From positions 1,364,001 to 1,428,000 of the forward strand of contig NZ_JACDUR010000001.1 of assembly GCF_013761175.1 (NCBI RefSeq): a stretch of DNA of 64,000 nucleotides, written 5' to 3'. The notes beneath the pieces are model-generated. The model made no database searches. It had not been told where the DNA came from and saw nothing but the letters and a program-made list of their open reading frames with translations. Positions 17,349 through 25,254 of the stretch are shown piece after piece. The stretch's first letter is position 1, and each line of letters opens with the position of its first letter. This stretch comes from Nonomuraea soli. GTDB taxonomy: Bacteria > Actinomycetota > Actinomycetes > Streptosporangiales > Streptosporangiaceae. A program made the translations under genes and the position numbers.

Positions 17349-17372
17349 GTGTGCCTCCTTGCAGGAAGCAGA

Positions 17373-17417
17373 ATACCGAACTCCATGAATCTTCAGAAAT
17401 TTCTGAAAAGTCGGTAT
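17373..17417. promoter_or_regulatory. probable MarR operator
   Basis: A perfect 16-bp palindrome TTCAGAAATTTCTGAA (17392-17407) lies in a locally AT-rich divergent gap. It is nested within an outer 7-bp inverted repeat ATACCGA (17373-17379) / TCGGTAT (17411-17417). Confidence 0.75.
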
Positions 17418-17456
17418 AGTCGTCGCATCGGCCTCTCGTGACGGGTTCGATGGTGT

Positions 17457-17475
17457 GCCGGGAAGCCTGGTCGGC
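17457..17475 (+). repeat. 19-bp direct repeat, left copy
   Basis: GCCGGGAAGCCTGGTCGGC is repeated exactly at 21407-21425. Each copy ends about 40 bp before a start codon (17519 and 21466). Confidence 0.85.
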
Positions 17476-17518
17476 GATGTGATCTCTCATCAGCCTCGAC
17501 ACGAAGGAAACCCCGGCC

Positions 17519-19132
17519 ATGACCCTGCTCAGCCGCCTGTACGGCGTGCGCCCCGCCCTGCGTCACCGGGTGCGGGTGCGGCGCAACGTGGAGATCCCGG
17601 CCGCCGACGGTGTGCGGCTGCTGGCCACCCACTACTACCCGGCCGGTCAGCGGCGGCCGCCGCTGGTGCTGCTGCGCAGCCCCTATGGCCGCGGCAACGC
17701 CCTGGACCAGCTTCCGGCACTGCTGGCCGAGCGCGGCTACCAGGTGCTGTATCAGAGCCTGCGCGGCACGGCCGGCTCCGGTGGCCGTTTCGACGGGTTC
17801 GTCATCGACCCGGCCGACGGCGACGGCACGCTCAGCTGGCTGCGCGCCCAGCCGTGGTTCGGCGACCAGCTGGCCACCTGGGGCGCCAGCTACCTCGGTC
17901 TCGTGCAGTGGGAGCTGGCCGCCCGCGACATCCCGGAATGGAAGATCGCACTCATCCAGGACGCCCCCTCGGAGTTCGCCCGCGGCTTCATGTATCCGGG
18001 CGGAGCCTTCGCAACCGGAAACGCGCTGGGCTGGGTGCAGCTGGTGGAGCGCATGTTCACCGGCGGCTACGGCATCGTCCGCCAGATGGCCGGCATGGTC
18101 GGTGCCGCGCGGCGGCTGTCGGATGCCACGCTCACCCTCCCCCTGCAGCAGGCCGATCAGGCGCTGACCGGGCATCCCGTGCCCTGGTTCCGGGACTGGG
18201 TCCGCCACGGTCCCGGCGAGAAGTACTGGGCGAGCACCGATCACCGCGCCAACGTCACCCGCATGCCGCCGGTGGTGCACCTGCAGGGCGGCTGGCACGA
18301 CTTCTTCCTGCCGGGCATGCTGGCCGATTACGCCGGCCTGGTCGCTGCCGGACGTCGGGTGCGGCTGCTGGTCGGCCCGTGGAGCCATGGCCGCGGGCTG
18401 TACACCCGCCAGGGGCTGGCCGACGCGCTCACCACGCTGGATGCCGCGCTGCTCGGGCGGCCGACGCCCTCGGGCGTGCGGCTGTTCGTCACCGGCGCCG
18501 ACCGCTGGATCGACGAGTCCGCCTGGCCGCCCGTGCACGAGCCGGCCTCCTGGTTCCTGCATCCGGGCGGTTTGCTCAGCCGTACCCCACCAGGTGGCCG
18601 GGCGGAGCCCAGTCGCTACCGCTATGACCCCGCCGACCCCACCCCCACGGTGGGCGGCACGCAGGTGGGCCTGTCGGCGGGTGCGAAGGACAATCGCGCC
18701 ATCGAGGCCAGAACCGACGTGCTGACCTTTACCACCGCGCCCCTCACCGAGGATGTCGAGGCCGTCGGGCCGGTCCGTGTCCGCCTGCACGCGCGCTCGG
18801 CCAACCCGTATGTCGACTACTTCGCCCGCGTCTGTGACGTCGATCCGCGCGGCCGCTCGGTCAACGTGTGCGACGGCATCGTCCGGCTGACCCACCCCGG
18901 CGACATCCGGGTCGCCAACATCGTCCTGTGGCCGATGGCCCACTGCTTCAAGCGCGGCCACCGCATCCGGCTACAGGTCTCCAGCGGCGCCCACCCACGC
19001 TTCGGCCGTAACCCCGGCACCGGTGAACCCATCGCCACCGCTACGAGCCTGCGCCCCTCGAAACACGAAATCTTCCACGACCACAGCCACCCGTCAGCTC
19101 TGTGGCTGCCCCTCACTTCAGGAGCATCATGA
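17519..19132 (+). CDS. CocE/NonD-family alpha/beta hydrolase
   Basis: A 537-aa serine hydrolase of the X-Pro dipeptidyl-peptidase (S15)/cocaine-esterase family. The nucleophile elbow GASYLG is near residue 124. Further conserved elements are RGTAGSGG, GGWHDFF and GPWSHG (catalytic His region). A C-terminal jelly-roll domain spans about residues 350-535. Substrate unknown; relatives cleave esters or act as acylases. It begins an operon with a 4-bp ATGA overlap to the next gene. No signal peptide is evident. Confidence 0.88.
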   Translation: MTLLSRLYGVRPALRHRVRVRRNVEIPAADGVRLLATHYYPAGQRRPPLVLLRSPYGRGNALDQLPALLAERGYQVLYQSLRGTAGSGGRFDGFVIDPADGDGTLSWLRAQPWFGDQLATWGASYLGLVQWELAARDIPEWKIALIQDAPSEFARGFMYPGGAFATGNALGWVQLVERMFTGGYGIVRQMAGMVGAARRLSDATLTLPLQQADQALTGHPVPWFRDWVRHGPGEKYWASTDHRANVTRMPPVVHLQGGWHDFFLPGMLADYAGLVAAGRRVRLLVGPWSHGRGLYTRQGLADALTTLDAALLGRPTPSGVRLFVTGADRWIDESAWPPVHEPASWFLHPGGLLSRTPPGGRAEPSRYRYDPADPTPTVGGTQVGLSAGAKDNRAIEARTDVLTFTTAPLTEDVEAVGPVRVRLHARSANPYVDYFARVCDVDPRGRSVNVCDGIVRLTHPGDIRVANIVLWPMAHCFKRGHRIRLQVSSGAHPRFGRNPGTGEPIATATSLRPSKHEIFHDHSHPSALWLPLTSGAS

Positions 19133-20136
19133 AAGTCCTCATCCTCGGTGGCACCCACCACGTGGGCCGCGCCCTCGTGGAGGCCGCCCTGGAGCGCGAT
19201 GATGAGGTGAGCACGCTCAACCGCGGCCTCAGCCGCGAGCCCGCAGCCGGCGTGCGGGCGCTGATCGCCGACCGCGCCGACCCCGAATCTGTACGGCGGG
19301 CGCTCGGTGACGGGCGGTGGGAGGCGGTCATAGACACCTGGGCCTGGGCGCCGCGGGTGGTGCGCGAGGCCACCCGGCTGCTGGCCGACCGCGCCGGACA
19401 CTACGGATACGTCTCCAGTCGCGGCGTGCACCGCTGGCCCTGGCCGTCCGGTGCCGACGAGCGCGCGCCCCTGGTCGACGGCGACCCCGGCAGCATCGAC
19501 GACGCCGACTACGCCGCCGCCAAGCGTGGCGGTGAGCTCGCCGTCATCGAATCCTTCGGCGAGCGGGCGCTGCTGGCCAGGGCCGGGATGATCCTCGGCC
19601 CGTATGAGGACGTCGGCCGCATCCCGTGGTGGCTGCGCCGCCTGGAGAAGGGCGGCCGGGTTCTGGCCCCCGCCCCCGCCAACACGCCCCTGCAGTACCT
19701 CGACGTCCGGGACTTGGCCATCTGGATGCTCCAGTCCGCCGAACGTGGCCTGGGCGGCGCCTTCACCGTGACCGGCCCGCCCGGCGCGATCACCCTCGGC
19801 GAGCTGCTCACCACGGCGTTGGAGGTCACCGGCTTCGGCACCGAACTGGTGTGGGCCGAGCCGGACCTGCTGATCCGCCACGGCCTGCCGCTCGGCATGG
19901 AGCTCGGCCTGCGCATGCCCGACGGCAGCGCGCCGAGCGGCATGCACGACGCCGACGTCAGCGCCGCCCTGGCCGAAGGTCTCACCGCGCGCCCGCTGCG
20001 CGAGACCCTGGCCGACACCTGGGCCTGGCTGCAGGCCGAAGGCGACCCCACGCCTCGCCCGGACGCGCCTTCCCCCGACACCTGGCTGGATGCCGCTGCC
20101 GAACAGCGGCTGCTCGACCAGCTCTCTCACTCATAG
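19129..20136 (+). CDS. NAD(P)-dependent epimerase/reductase (atypical SDR)
   Basis: A 335-aa Rossmann protein starting MKVLILGGTHHVGRALVE, the nucleotide-binding glycine motif. YVSSRGVHRW and a DYAAAKRGGE segment stand in the usual Tyr-x3-Lys region. It resembles atypical SDRs annotated as isoflavone-reductase/epimerase-like. The ATG overlaps the hydrolase stop codon (ATGA). Substrate unknown; membership in a MarR-controlled catabolic or modification operon is inferred. Confidence 0.85.
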   Translation: MKVLILGGTHHVGRALVEAALERDDEVSTLNRGLSREPAAGVRALIADRADPESVRRALGDGRWEAVIDTWAWAPRVVREATRLLADRAGHYGYVSSRGVHRWPWPSGADERAPLVDGDPGSIDDADYAAAKRGGELAVIESFGERALLARAGMILGPYEDVGRIPWWLRRLEKGGRVLAPAPANTPLQYLDVRDLAIWMLQSAERGLGGAFTVTGPPGAITLGELLTTALEVTGFGTELVWAEPDLLIRHGLPLGMELGLRMPDGSAPSGMHDADVSAALAEGLTARPLRETLADTWAWLQAEGDPTPRPDAPSPDTWLDAAAEQRLLDQLSHS

Positions 20137-20154
20137 AAGAAGGCAGCAACTCTC

Positions 20155-21312
20155 ATGCGCGCCATCATCATCGGAGCCGGCATCGCCGGCCTGGCCGCCG
20201 CCCTGCGTCTGCACCAGATCGGCTGGGACACCCTCATCGTCGAACGCGCCCCGGCCCGCCGCGGCGGCGGGTACGCCGTCACCTTCGCCGGCATCGGCTA
20301 CGACGCCGCCGAACGCATGGGCATCCTGCCGGACCTGCTCAAGAAGGGCTTCATCACTGACGAACTCGTCTACCACAAGCCGAACGGCGAACGCCGCTTC
20401 GCCCTCGACCGCGCCACCATCGCCGCCACCACCGGACCGCGCTCGATCACCATCCTGCGCGGCGACCTCGAAGCCGTCCTGTACGAGAAGGTCGAGGGCC
20501 ACACCGAGGGCCACACAGAGATCCGCTTCGGTGCCACCCTCACCGCCGTCGACCAGGATGAGCGCGCCGTACGCGTGAGCTTGACCGACGGCACGGTCGA
20601 GGAGGCCGACCTGCTGATCGGCGCCGACGGCCTGCACTCGGCCACCCGCGCCCTGCTCTTCGGCCCGGAGAAGGACTTCCTGCTCGACCTGGAGCACAAG
20701 GTCGCCGTCTTCATGCTCGACCAGCGCCCTGCCGGCATCGCCACCGGCGCCACCGGCACCCTGTCGTCCGGCGGGCGCACCGCCGCGGTCATCAGCATCC
20801 CCGACGGACGCAACGTCGCCTTCTTCGGCTACCGCGCCGGCCACGCCCGCCCGGGTGAGGACGTCGCGACCGAACTGCAGCGTGTCTACGGCGACCTCGG
20901 CTGGGTCATCCCTGAAGCCCTGGCCGGGCTGGCGCGGGCCGACTCGGTCTACTTCGACACCATCAGCCAGGTCGTCGCACCCTCCTGGAGCAAAGGCCGC
21001 GTGGTCCTGCTCGGCGACGCCGCCTGGTGCGTCACCCTGTTCGCCGGGTACGGCTCCGCGCTGGCCGTCGGCGGAGCCGACCGGCTCGGCACCGAACTCG
21101 AGGCCTACCCCGGCGACATCCCCGCCGCTCTGGCCGCCTGGGAGGCCGCCATCCGGCCCGAGGCCGAGCGCAAGCAGAAGCTCGGCCGCCGCGTCAAAGG
21201 CGTCTACGCCCCCGCCAACCCGGTGGTGCTGTGGCTGAGCCAGCTGCCGCTGCGGCTGGCCGCCCTGCCGCCGGTCCGCAGGTACATGATCCGCCGCTTC
21301 ATCAAGGGCTGA
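20155..21312 (+). CDS. FAD-dependent monooxygenase (PHBH/TetX type)
   Basis: A 385-aa flavoprotein hydroxylase. It has an N-terminal FAD site (IIIGAGIAGLAAAL), a central DG motif (LLIGADGLHSATR) and the GD motif (VVLLGDAAWC) binding FAD ribityl/phosphate. Such enzymes hydroxylate aromatic or polyketide substrates with NAD(P)H and O2. An AGAAGG site lies upstream, 18 bp after the epimerase gene. O2 dependence sets this block apart from the hypoxia genes around it. A terminator follows. Confidence 0.9.
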   Translation: MRAIIIGAGIAGLAAALRLHQIGWDTLIVERAPARRGGGYAVTFAGIGYDAAERMGILPDLLKKGFITDELVYHKPNGERRFALDRATIAATTGPRSITILRGDLEAVLYEKVEGHTEGHTEIRFGATLTAVDQDERAVRVSLTDGTVEEADLLIGADGLHSATRALLFGPEKDFLLDLEHKVAVFMLDQRPAGIATGATGTLSSGGRTAAVISIPDGRNVAFFGYRAGHARPGEDVATELQRVYGDLGWVIPEALAGLARADSVYFDTISQVVAPSWSKGRVVLLGDAAWCVTLFAGYGSALAVGGADRLGTELEAYPGDIPAALAAWEAAIRPEAERKQKLGRRVKGVYAPANPVVLWLSQLPLRLAALPPVRRYMIRRFIKG

Positions 21313-21322
21313 GCGTGGTGAG

Positions 21323-21350
21323 ACACCTGGCCGCCCGCGCGGTCAGGTGT
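21323..21350 (+). terminator. hairpin terminator of the hydrolase operon
   Basis: The arms ACACCTGGCCGC and GCGGTCAGGTGT pair (12 bp with one G-T) around a CCGC loop, followed by TACATTCC. Confidence 0.7.
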
Positions 21351-21406
21351 TACATTCCAGGCGACTACTAGGAGCGCGCCCCCGCAGGGGGTGCCGACGT
21401 CGGTGA

Positions 21407-21425
21407 GCCGGGAAGCCTGGTCGGC
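21407..21425 (+). repeat. 19-bp direct repeat, right copy
   Basis: Exact second copy of the repeat at 17457-17475. The two bound a 3.9-kb segment holding the hydrolase, epimerase and monooxygenase genes. Confidence 0.85.
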
Positions 21426-21465
21426 CCGCGATCTTCTGATCGTGGAGCTAGGAGGCTTGCTCCCG

Positions 21466-22125
21466 ATGCGCCCGACCACAACCACCATCCTGCTCGCCTG
21501 CGGTATCGCCGCCGGCGCACTCGTCCCTGCGGTGCTCCTGATCGACGGCGCCACCCGGCCCGGGTACAGCCTTTGGCACCATGGCGCCAGCCAGCTCGGC
21601 ACCGGCGAGCGCGGCTGGCTGCAAACGGCCAACTTCGTCATCGGCGGGCTGCTGCTGCTCGCCTTCGCCGCAGGGATACGCCGCGTGCTTGTTGTCGGCC
21701 GGGCCGCCGTCTGGGCGCCGGTCCTTCTGATGGCCGGTGGCCTGGCGATGGTCGTGGCCGGGATCGTGCCCACCGATCCTGCCCTCGGCTACCCGCCCGG
21801 TCTGCCCGAGGTGGTCACCACTGCGGGCCGCGTCCACGGGTTGGCCGGGCTGGTGCTGTTCGCCGCACTGGCGGCGGTGCCGTTCGTGCTGGCGCGTAGC
21901 CCGGGCGTGGGGAGCCGCGGGTGGGCGCGCTACTCGCGCTGGTCGGGGGCGCTGGTCATCGCCTTCGCCATCGCCGCAGGCCTCGCCTTCCGCCTGGACG
22001 TGCAGGGCGTGGTCCGGCCCGCGCCCGCCGGGTTGCTCGAACACGCCGCCCTGCTGGTCGGATTCGCCTGGATCATCGCCGCCGCCGCCCGGCTGCGCCG
22101 CCGTCCCGTCCGTGTGGAGGTGTGA
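21466..22125 (+). CDS. DUF998-family integral membrane protein
   Basis: A 219-aa protein with about six hydrophobic segments, the pattern GYSLWHHGASQLGTGERGWLQ after the first helix, and GIVPTDP later, both typical of DUF998 proteins. Function unknown. AGGAGG lies 10 nt before the ATG at 21466. It stands downstream of the second 19-bp repeat and a terminator, so it is a separate transcription unit. Confidence 0.82.
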   Translation: MRPTTTTILLACGIAAGALVPAVLLIDGATRPGYSLWHHGASQLGTGERGWLQTANFVIGGLLLLAFAAGIRRVLVVGRAAVWAPVLLMAGGLAMVVAGIVPTDPALGYPPGLPEVVTTAGRVHGLAGLVLFAALAAVPFVLARSPGVGSRGWARYSRWSGALVIAFAIAAGLAFRLDVQGVVRPAPAGLLEHAALLVGFAWIIAAAARLRRRPVRVEV

Positions 22126-22186
22126 GGCGGAGGTCATGCTGAAGATCCTGCTCGGCCGTACATCGTGCATCCCTTCAGCAGTCCCT

Positions 22187-22390
22187 TCAGCTCGGCCAAT
22201 GCCTGTGTGGCGCGGGCCCGACTTCGGAAACTGACGAGGGCGAGCGATCCTTGGCCCAGGACTCGATGTCATCCGCTTGTCGGCGGGCGCCCGACTCGAC
22301 GGCGGCGCACTCTGCGGCGGTGCGTCGCCACGCCTGCGCGGCTGGCAGCTCGCGTTCGGCAGAGGCACGCAGTCCCGCGTCGGAGATCAC
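22187..22390 (-). CDS. 67-aa hypothetical protein
   Basis: It starts with GTG in a GTGA overlap with the preceding 66-aa gene. It is hydrophilic and Ala/Arg/Glu-rich (ERELPAAQAWRRTAAEC, QADDIESWAKDR), probably helical. No family is recognised. Translational coupling to a box-controlled gene supports its reality. Alternatively the two short frames may be pieces of one decayed gene. Confidence 0.5.
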   Translation of the reverse strand: MISDAGLRASAERELPAAQAWRRTAAECAAVESGARRQADDIESWAKDRSPSSVSEVGPAPHRHWPS

Positions 22391-22587
22391 GGTCGCAGCT
22401 GTGTCCTGGCCTCATCGACGAGGGCCAGCGCGTCGGCGTCGTCCACGATTCTCCGGCACCGGTCGCCGCTGGCGGCGAAGACGGGTTCGAGCCCCGCCGC
22501 ACGATCGGCCGGCACTCCCGCGGGGGCCGCGGCGCCGGGTACGCCGGCAGGGCGGAAGCGCCCGGTGAAGTCCCGCAGCCATGCCAT
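22387..22587 (-). CDS. 66-aa hypothetical protein, box-controlled
   Basis: It begins MAWLRDFTGRF, continues with an Ala/Pro/Gly stretch and ends with an acidic helix (RIVDDADALALVDEAR). A GGAG lies 9 nt upstream. More tellingly, the ATG is exactly 6 nt after the hexamer of a DevR-box promoter. No family is recognised. It is the first gene of a two-gene unit with the 67-aa frame. Confidence 0.55.
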   Translation of the reverse strand: MAWLRDFTGRFRPAGVPGAAAPAGVPADRAAGLEPVFAASGDRCRRIVDDADALALVDEARTQLRP

Positions 22588-22593
22588 GGTCTC

Positions 22594-22636
22594 ACTCCAT
22601 CATCAGGGGTCCCGGATGGGACGGGCCGAAGGTCGG
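22594..22636 (-). promoter_or_regulatory. DevR box and -10 for the 66/67-aa pair
   Basis: GGGCCGAAGGTCGG (22623-22636), then TGGAGT (22599-22594) 23 bp away, then the ATG at 22587 after 6 nt. Confidence 0.68.
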
Positions 22637-22657
22637 CCTCCGATCGGTCCTTGGACC

Positions 22658-22753
22658 TCAGTACGGCAGGCGGCGCCCGGAGGGCGTGCGCAGATCCTGC
22701 TCTCGCGGAGGGCGAGCCGGTTTGGGGCGTGCGACGATGCGGACGGTCTTCAT
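22658..22753 (-). CDS. 31-aa basic peptide, box-controlled
   Basis: A short frame starting MKTVRIVARPKPARPP and ending GRRLPY: proline- and arginine-rich, strongly basic, no membrane segment. GAGGAGG lies 9 nt before the ATG. A DevR box with CAGAGT hexamer stands upstream in the standard layout. No family is recognised; a nucleic-acid- or ribosome-binding role would suit the charge but is only a guess. Confidence 0.55.
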   Translation of the reverse strand: MKTVRIVARPKPARPPREQDLRTPSGRRLPY

Positions 22754-22786
22754 CGGATTCGACCTCCTCGATGTGGTGTGCCTCCG

Positions 22787-22829
22787 ACTCTGTCCTTGTC
22801 GCCGCCTGCTTCCCAGGGACCTAAGACCC
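22787..22829 (-). promoter_or_regulatory. DevR box and -10 for the 31-aa peptide
   Basis: GGGACCTAAGACCC (22816-22829) and CAGAGT (22792-22787), 23 bp apart. The predicted leader is about 27 nt with GAGGAGG. Confidence 0.72.
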
Positions 22830-22878
22830 CGTTCGGCGGGCCGGCCGGCCCCACCGTGGGGGGCGAAGGGCATGAGGA

Positions 22879-22906
22879 AGGCCCGTCGCCGGAAGGCGGC
22901 GGGCCT
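22879..22906 (-). terminator. hairpin terminator of the HTH-PNPOx gene
   Basis: AGGCCCGTCGCC and GGCGGCGGGCCT pair (12 bp, one mismatch) around GGAA, 13 bp beyond the stop codon of the minus-strand gene ending at 22919. Confidence 0.7.
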
Positions 22907-22918
22907 AAGGCGGAGCCG

Positions 22919-23566
22919 TCATCGAGTGGCTGCGATCCGGCGGCCGGTCACGTGCTGCGGGCGGATCCGCACGAACAGGTTGCGCTCGCCGCCCGCCCAG
23001 GGCCGGACGTCGACGGGCATCTCCCCGTGCGGCAGGTGGTGGACGGGTCCCTGGACGAGCACGCTCCATCCTTGGCGCATGGCGTCGTCGACCCGATCGA
23101 CCTCGAAGGCGATGACGATGTCCACGTCGCTCAGACCGGTGCGCAGGTCCCCGTCCATCACCCCCTCGTCGCGGGTGCGGATGATGATGTCGCCGTCGTG
23201 CACCCGGTAGTTGACGGGAAACACGACCGGCCCTCCGAAGCCGTTGAACGCGACCCTCCCCACACCACCGGGCGAGATGAGCTCCAGGCACTCCTCCCGG
23301 GTGAGCTCCTGCAGGTGAGGGGAGTGGGATGCGGTTCCACGACCGGGAGGACGCTCGGTGTCGCCGCCGAGCAGGTCGTCCGCGGTGGTCTGGAGAGCCC
23401 CGGCCAGGCGGAGCAGGGTGCCGTCGGTCAGCGTGGCGGGGTTGCTCTCGATGTAGTCGACGTAGCCGGGGTCCATGTGGGCGCGCTCGGCGAGGTCCTG
23501 GACGCTGAGCCCCAGTTCCTGACGTCGGTGGACGATTCTGCGGGCGAGGTCGCCGCGGTTGGACAT
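22919..23566 (-). CDS. HTH (Xre-like) - PNPOx fusion protein
   Basis: A 215-aa protein. The N-terminal Cro/C1-type HTH (residues about 6-65: RRIVHRRQELGLSVQDLAERAHM) is fused to a PNPOx-like split barrel (about 80-212: LTREECLELISPGGVGRVAFN, FPVNYRVHDGDIIIRT, VTGRRIAA). Such fusions occur in mycobacterial and streptomycete dormancy regulons; they may couple a flavin or F420 signal to DNA binding. The ATG at 23566 has CAGGAGGTG upstream. It is divergent from a USP gene with two boxes between them. The barrel is a paralogue of 10184-10603. Confidence 0.88.
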   Translation of the reverse strand: MSNRGDLARRIVHRRQELGLSVQDLAERAHMDPGYVDYIESNPATLTDGTLLRLAGALQTTADDLLGGDTERPPGRGTASHSPHLQELTREECLELISPGGVGRVAFNGFGGPVVFPVNYRVHDGDIIIRTRDEGVMDGDLRTGLSDVDIVIAFEVDRVDDAMRQGWSVLVQGPVHHLPHGEMPVDVRPWAGGERNLFVRIRPQHVTGRRIAATR

Positions 23567-23589
23567 GGTCGTCACCTCCTGGTGCCTCG

Positions 23590-23633
23590 ACGCTAAACGG
23601 CATCCGGCGGCGCGCAGCACGGGCGTTGGGCCC
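23590..23633 (-). promoter_or_regulatory. DevR box and -10 for the HTH-PNPOx gene
   Basis: CGGGCGTTGGGCCC (23620-23633, a weaker box) and TAGCGT (23595-23590), 24 bp apart. The box begins 22 bp from the next box (23642), facing the other way. Confidence 0.68.
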
Positions 23634-23641
23634 GCGATCAG

Positions 23642-23685
23642 GGGACCAAAGGCCCTACGTGGCGACCCCCCGGTCAGGGTCCGAT
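23642..23685 (+). promoter_or_regulatory. DevR box and -10 for the USP/CBS-BON genes
   Basis: GGGACCAAAGGCCC (23642-23655), with TCCGAT (23680-23685) after 24 bp as the best -10 candidate. The leader of about 15 nt contains GGAGGAACC. Confidence 0.75.
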
Positions 23686-23706
23686 GGAGCTGACGAAGGA
23701 GGAACC

Positions 23707-24549
23707 ATGATCATCGTGGGTGTCGACGGCTCCGAGGCGAGCCGCGCTGCAGTGGAGTGGGCGGCTGACGACGCCTGCCGTACGGGAGAGCCGTTGCGGC
23801 TGGTGCATGCCGTGGATCGCTGGCCGTACCAGATCAACCGGTATCCGGCCCCCGAGCTGACCGACTGGCTGACCCGGGGCGGGGAGAAGATCCTGGCGCA
23901 GGCCGAGGAGATCGCCAGGGTCCGGCAGCCGCACGTGGAGGTGTCCACGGCGCTGGTCGAGGGACCGGTGGCGCTGACACTGCGAGACCAGGCCAAGGAC
24001 GCCTCCGCGATCGTGGTCGGCAGCCGTGGGCTGGGCGGGTTCGCCGGCGCGTTGCTGGGGTCGGTCAGTGTTCATGTCGCCGGCCACGCGCACTGCCCGG
24101 TGGTCGTGGTCCACGCGGATCAAGGGCCGGTCAAGGGGCTGGTGGTGGTCGGGGTGGACGACTCGCCCGAGTGCGAGCCGGCTCTGGAGTACGCCTTCGG
24201 CCAGGCGGCGATGCGGGGCGCGCGGGTGATGGCGGTGCACGGCTGGCAGCTGCCGATGCGGCTGGGCTCGCCGGAGCTGTACATCGACATGGACGAGATC
24301 CGTACGGCGCAGCACCGGGTCGTGACCGACCGGCTGGCGGCGATGGCGGAGAAGTTCCCGCAGGTCCAGGTGGACGAGGTGGTGCGCAACGCGCATCCGG
24401 TGGACGTACTGGTGCAGGCGTCCGCGGAGGCCGACCTCGTGGTCGTCGGCTCGCACGGGCGCGGGGCGGTGCGTTCGGCCCTGCTGGGCTCGGTGAGCCG
24501 GGGCGTGCTGCACCACGCCAGGTGCGCGGTCGCCGTCGTCCGTTCATGA
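23707..24549 (+). CDS. universal stress protein (tandem UspA domains)
   Basis: A 280-aa protein with two complete UspA domains. Each has the ATP-binding signature: [17 protein letters not shown] (about residues 105-121) and [17 protein letters not shown] (about 250-266). Both domains start with VGVDxS strands. The ATG at 23707 has AAGGAGGAACC. It probably shares a transcript with the CBS-BON gene 42 bp downstream and perhaps with hypF beyond it. Confidence 0.93.
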   Translation: MIIVGVDGSEASRAAVEWAADDACRTGEPLRLVHAVDRWPYQINRYPAPELTDWLTRGGEKILAQAEEIARVRQPHVEVSTALVEGPVALTLRDQAKDASAIVVGSRGLGGFAGALLGSVSVHVAGHAHCPVVVVHADQGPVKGLVVVGVDDSPECEPALEYAFGQAAMRGARVMAVHGWQLPMRLGSPELYIDMDEIRTAQHRVVTDRLAAMAEKFPQVQVDEVVRNAHPVDVLVQASAEADLVVVGSHGRGAVRSALLGSVSRGVLHHARCAVAVVRS

Positions 24550-24591
24550 CCGTGCGGCCCGGCCAGTCAGTGTGAACCGGAGGAGGTAGTG

Positions 24592-25248
24592 ATGTCCATC
24601 GAGGTCAAGGACGTGATGGGACGGGTGGCCATCGCCGTCGTGCAGGAAGCGTCGTTCGCGGACATCCTGGCCGCGATGAGACGCTACGCCGTCGGAGCGG
24701 TCACCGTCATCGACGCGGAACGGCGGCCCGTGGGAGTCGTCTCCGAAGACGATCTGCTCCTCAAGGAGGCCGACACCGAACGGCACCCCGTCTCGATCTT
24801 CGAGAGCCGCAGGCGCCGCGCCGAGCACCACAAGGCCTCCGGAGTCACCGCGAGGGAGCTCATGACCTCGCCGGCCATCACCGTCGTGCCGGGTACGGCC
24901 CTGCGCGAAGCCGCACGGCGTATGCACGAGCGACACGTCAAGCAGTTGCCGGTGGTCGACCCGGTGTCCGGCCGGATCGTCGGCACCCTGCACCAGTCCG
25001 ACGTGCTGCGGGTCTTCCTGCGGCCGGCCGAGGAACTGGTGACCGAGATCGAAGCGCTCCTGGCCGATGCGACCGCGTTCACGATCACGGTCGACCGGGG
25101 AGTGGTCACCGTCGGCGGGACCGTCGAACGCCGTTCCCAGGCCATCCAGATCGTCGAGCGGATCCGCCGGGTCGAGGGGGTCATCGACGTGGTGTCCGAG
25201 CTCGCCTCCGAGACGGACGACATCGTGGTCGTCCCGCCGCTGATGTAG
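24592..25248 (+). CDS. CBS-pair protein with BON domain
   Basis: A 218-aa protein: two CBS motifs (EVKDVMGRVAIAV ... VGVVSEDDLLLKE; ARELMTSPAITVVPG ... IVGTLHQSDVLRVF) then a C-terminal BON domain (about residues 150-218, DRGVVTVGGTVERRSQAIQIVERI). CBS binds adenylates; BON domains may contact phospholipid. Two paralogues head the hydrogenase operon (34051-35451). ATG 24592 is preferred over GTG 24589 because of AGGAGG spacing. Only 6 bp separate it from hypF, linking an energy sensor to hydrogenase maturation. Confidence 0.92.
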   Translation: MSIEVKDVMGRVAIAVVQEASFADILAAMRRYAVGAVTVIDAERRPVGVVSEDDLLLKEADTERHPVSIFESRRRRAEHHKASGVTARELMTSPAITVVPGTALREAARRMHERHVKQLPVVDPVSGRIVGTLHQSDVLRVFLRPAEELVTEIEALLADATAFTITVDRGVVTVGGTVERRSQAIQIVERIRRVEGVIDVVSELASETDDIVVVPPLM

Positions 25249-25254
25249 GCCGGC

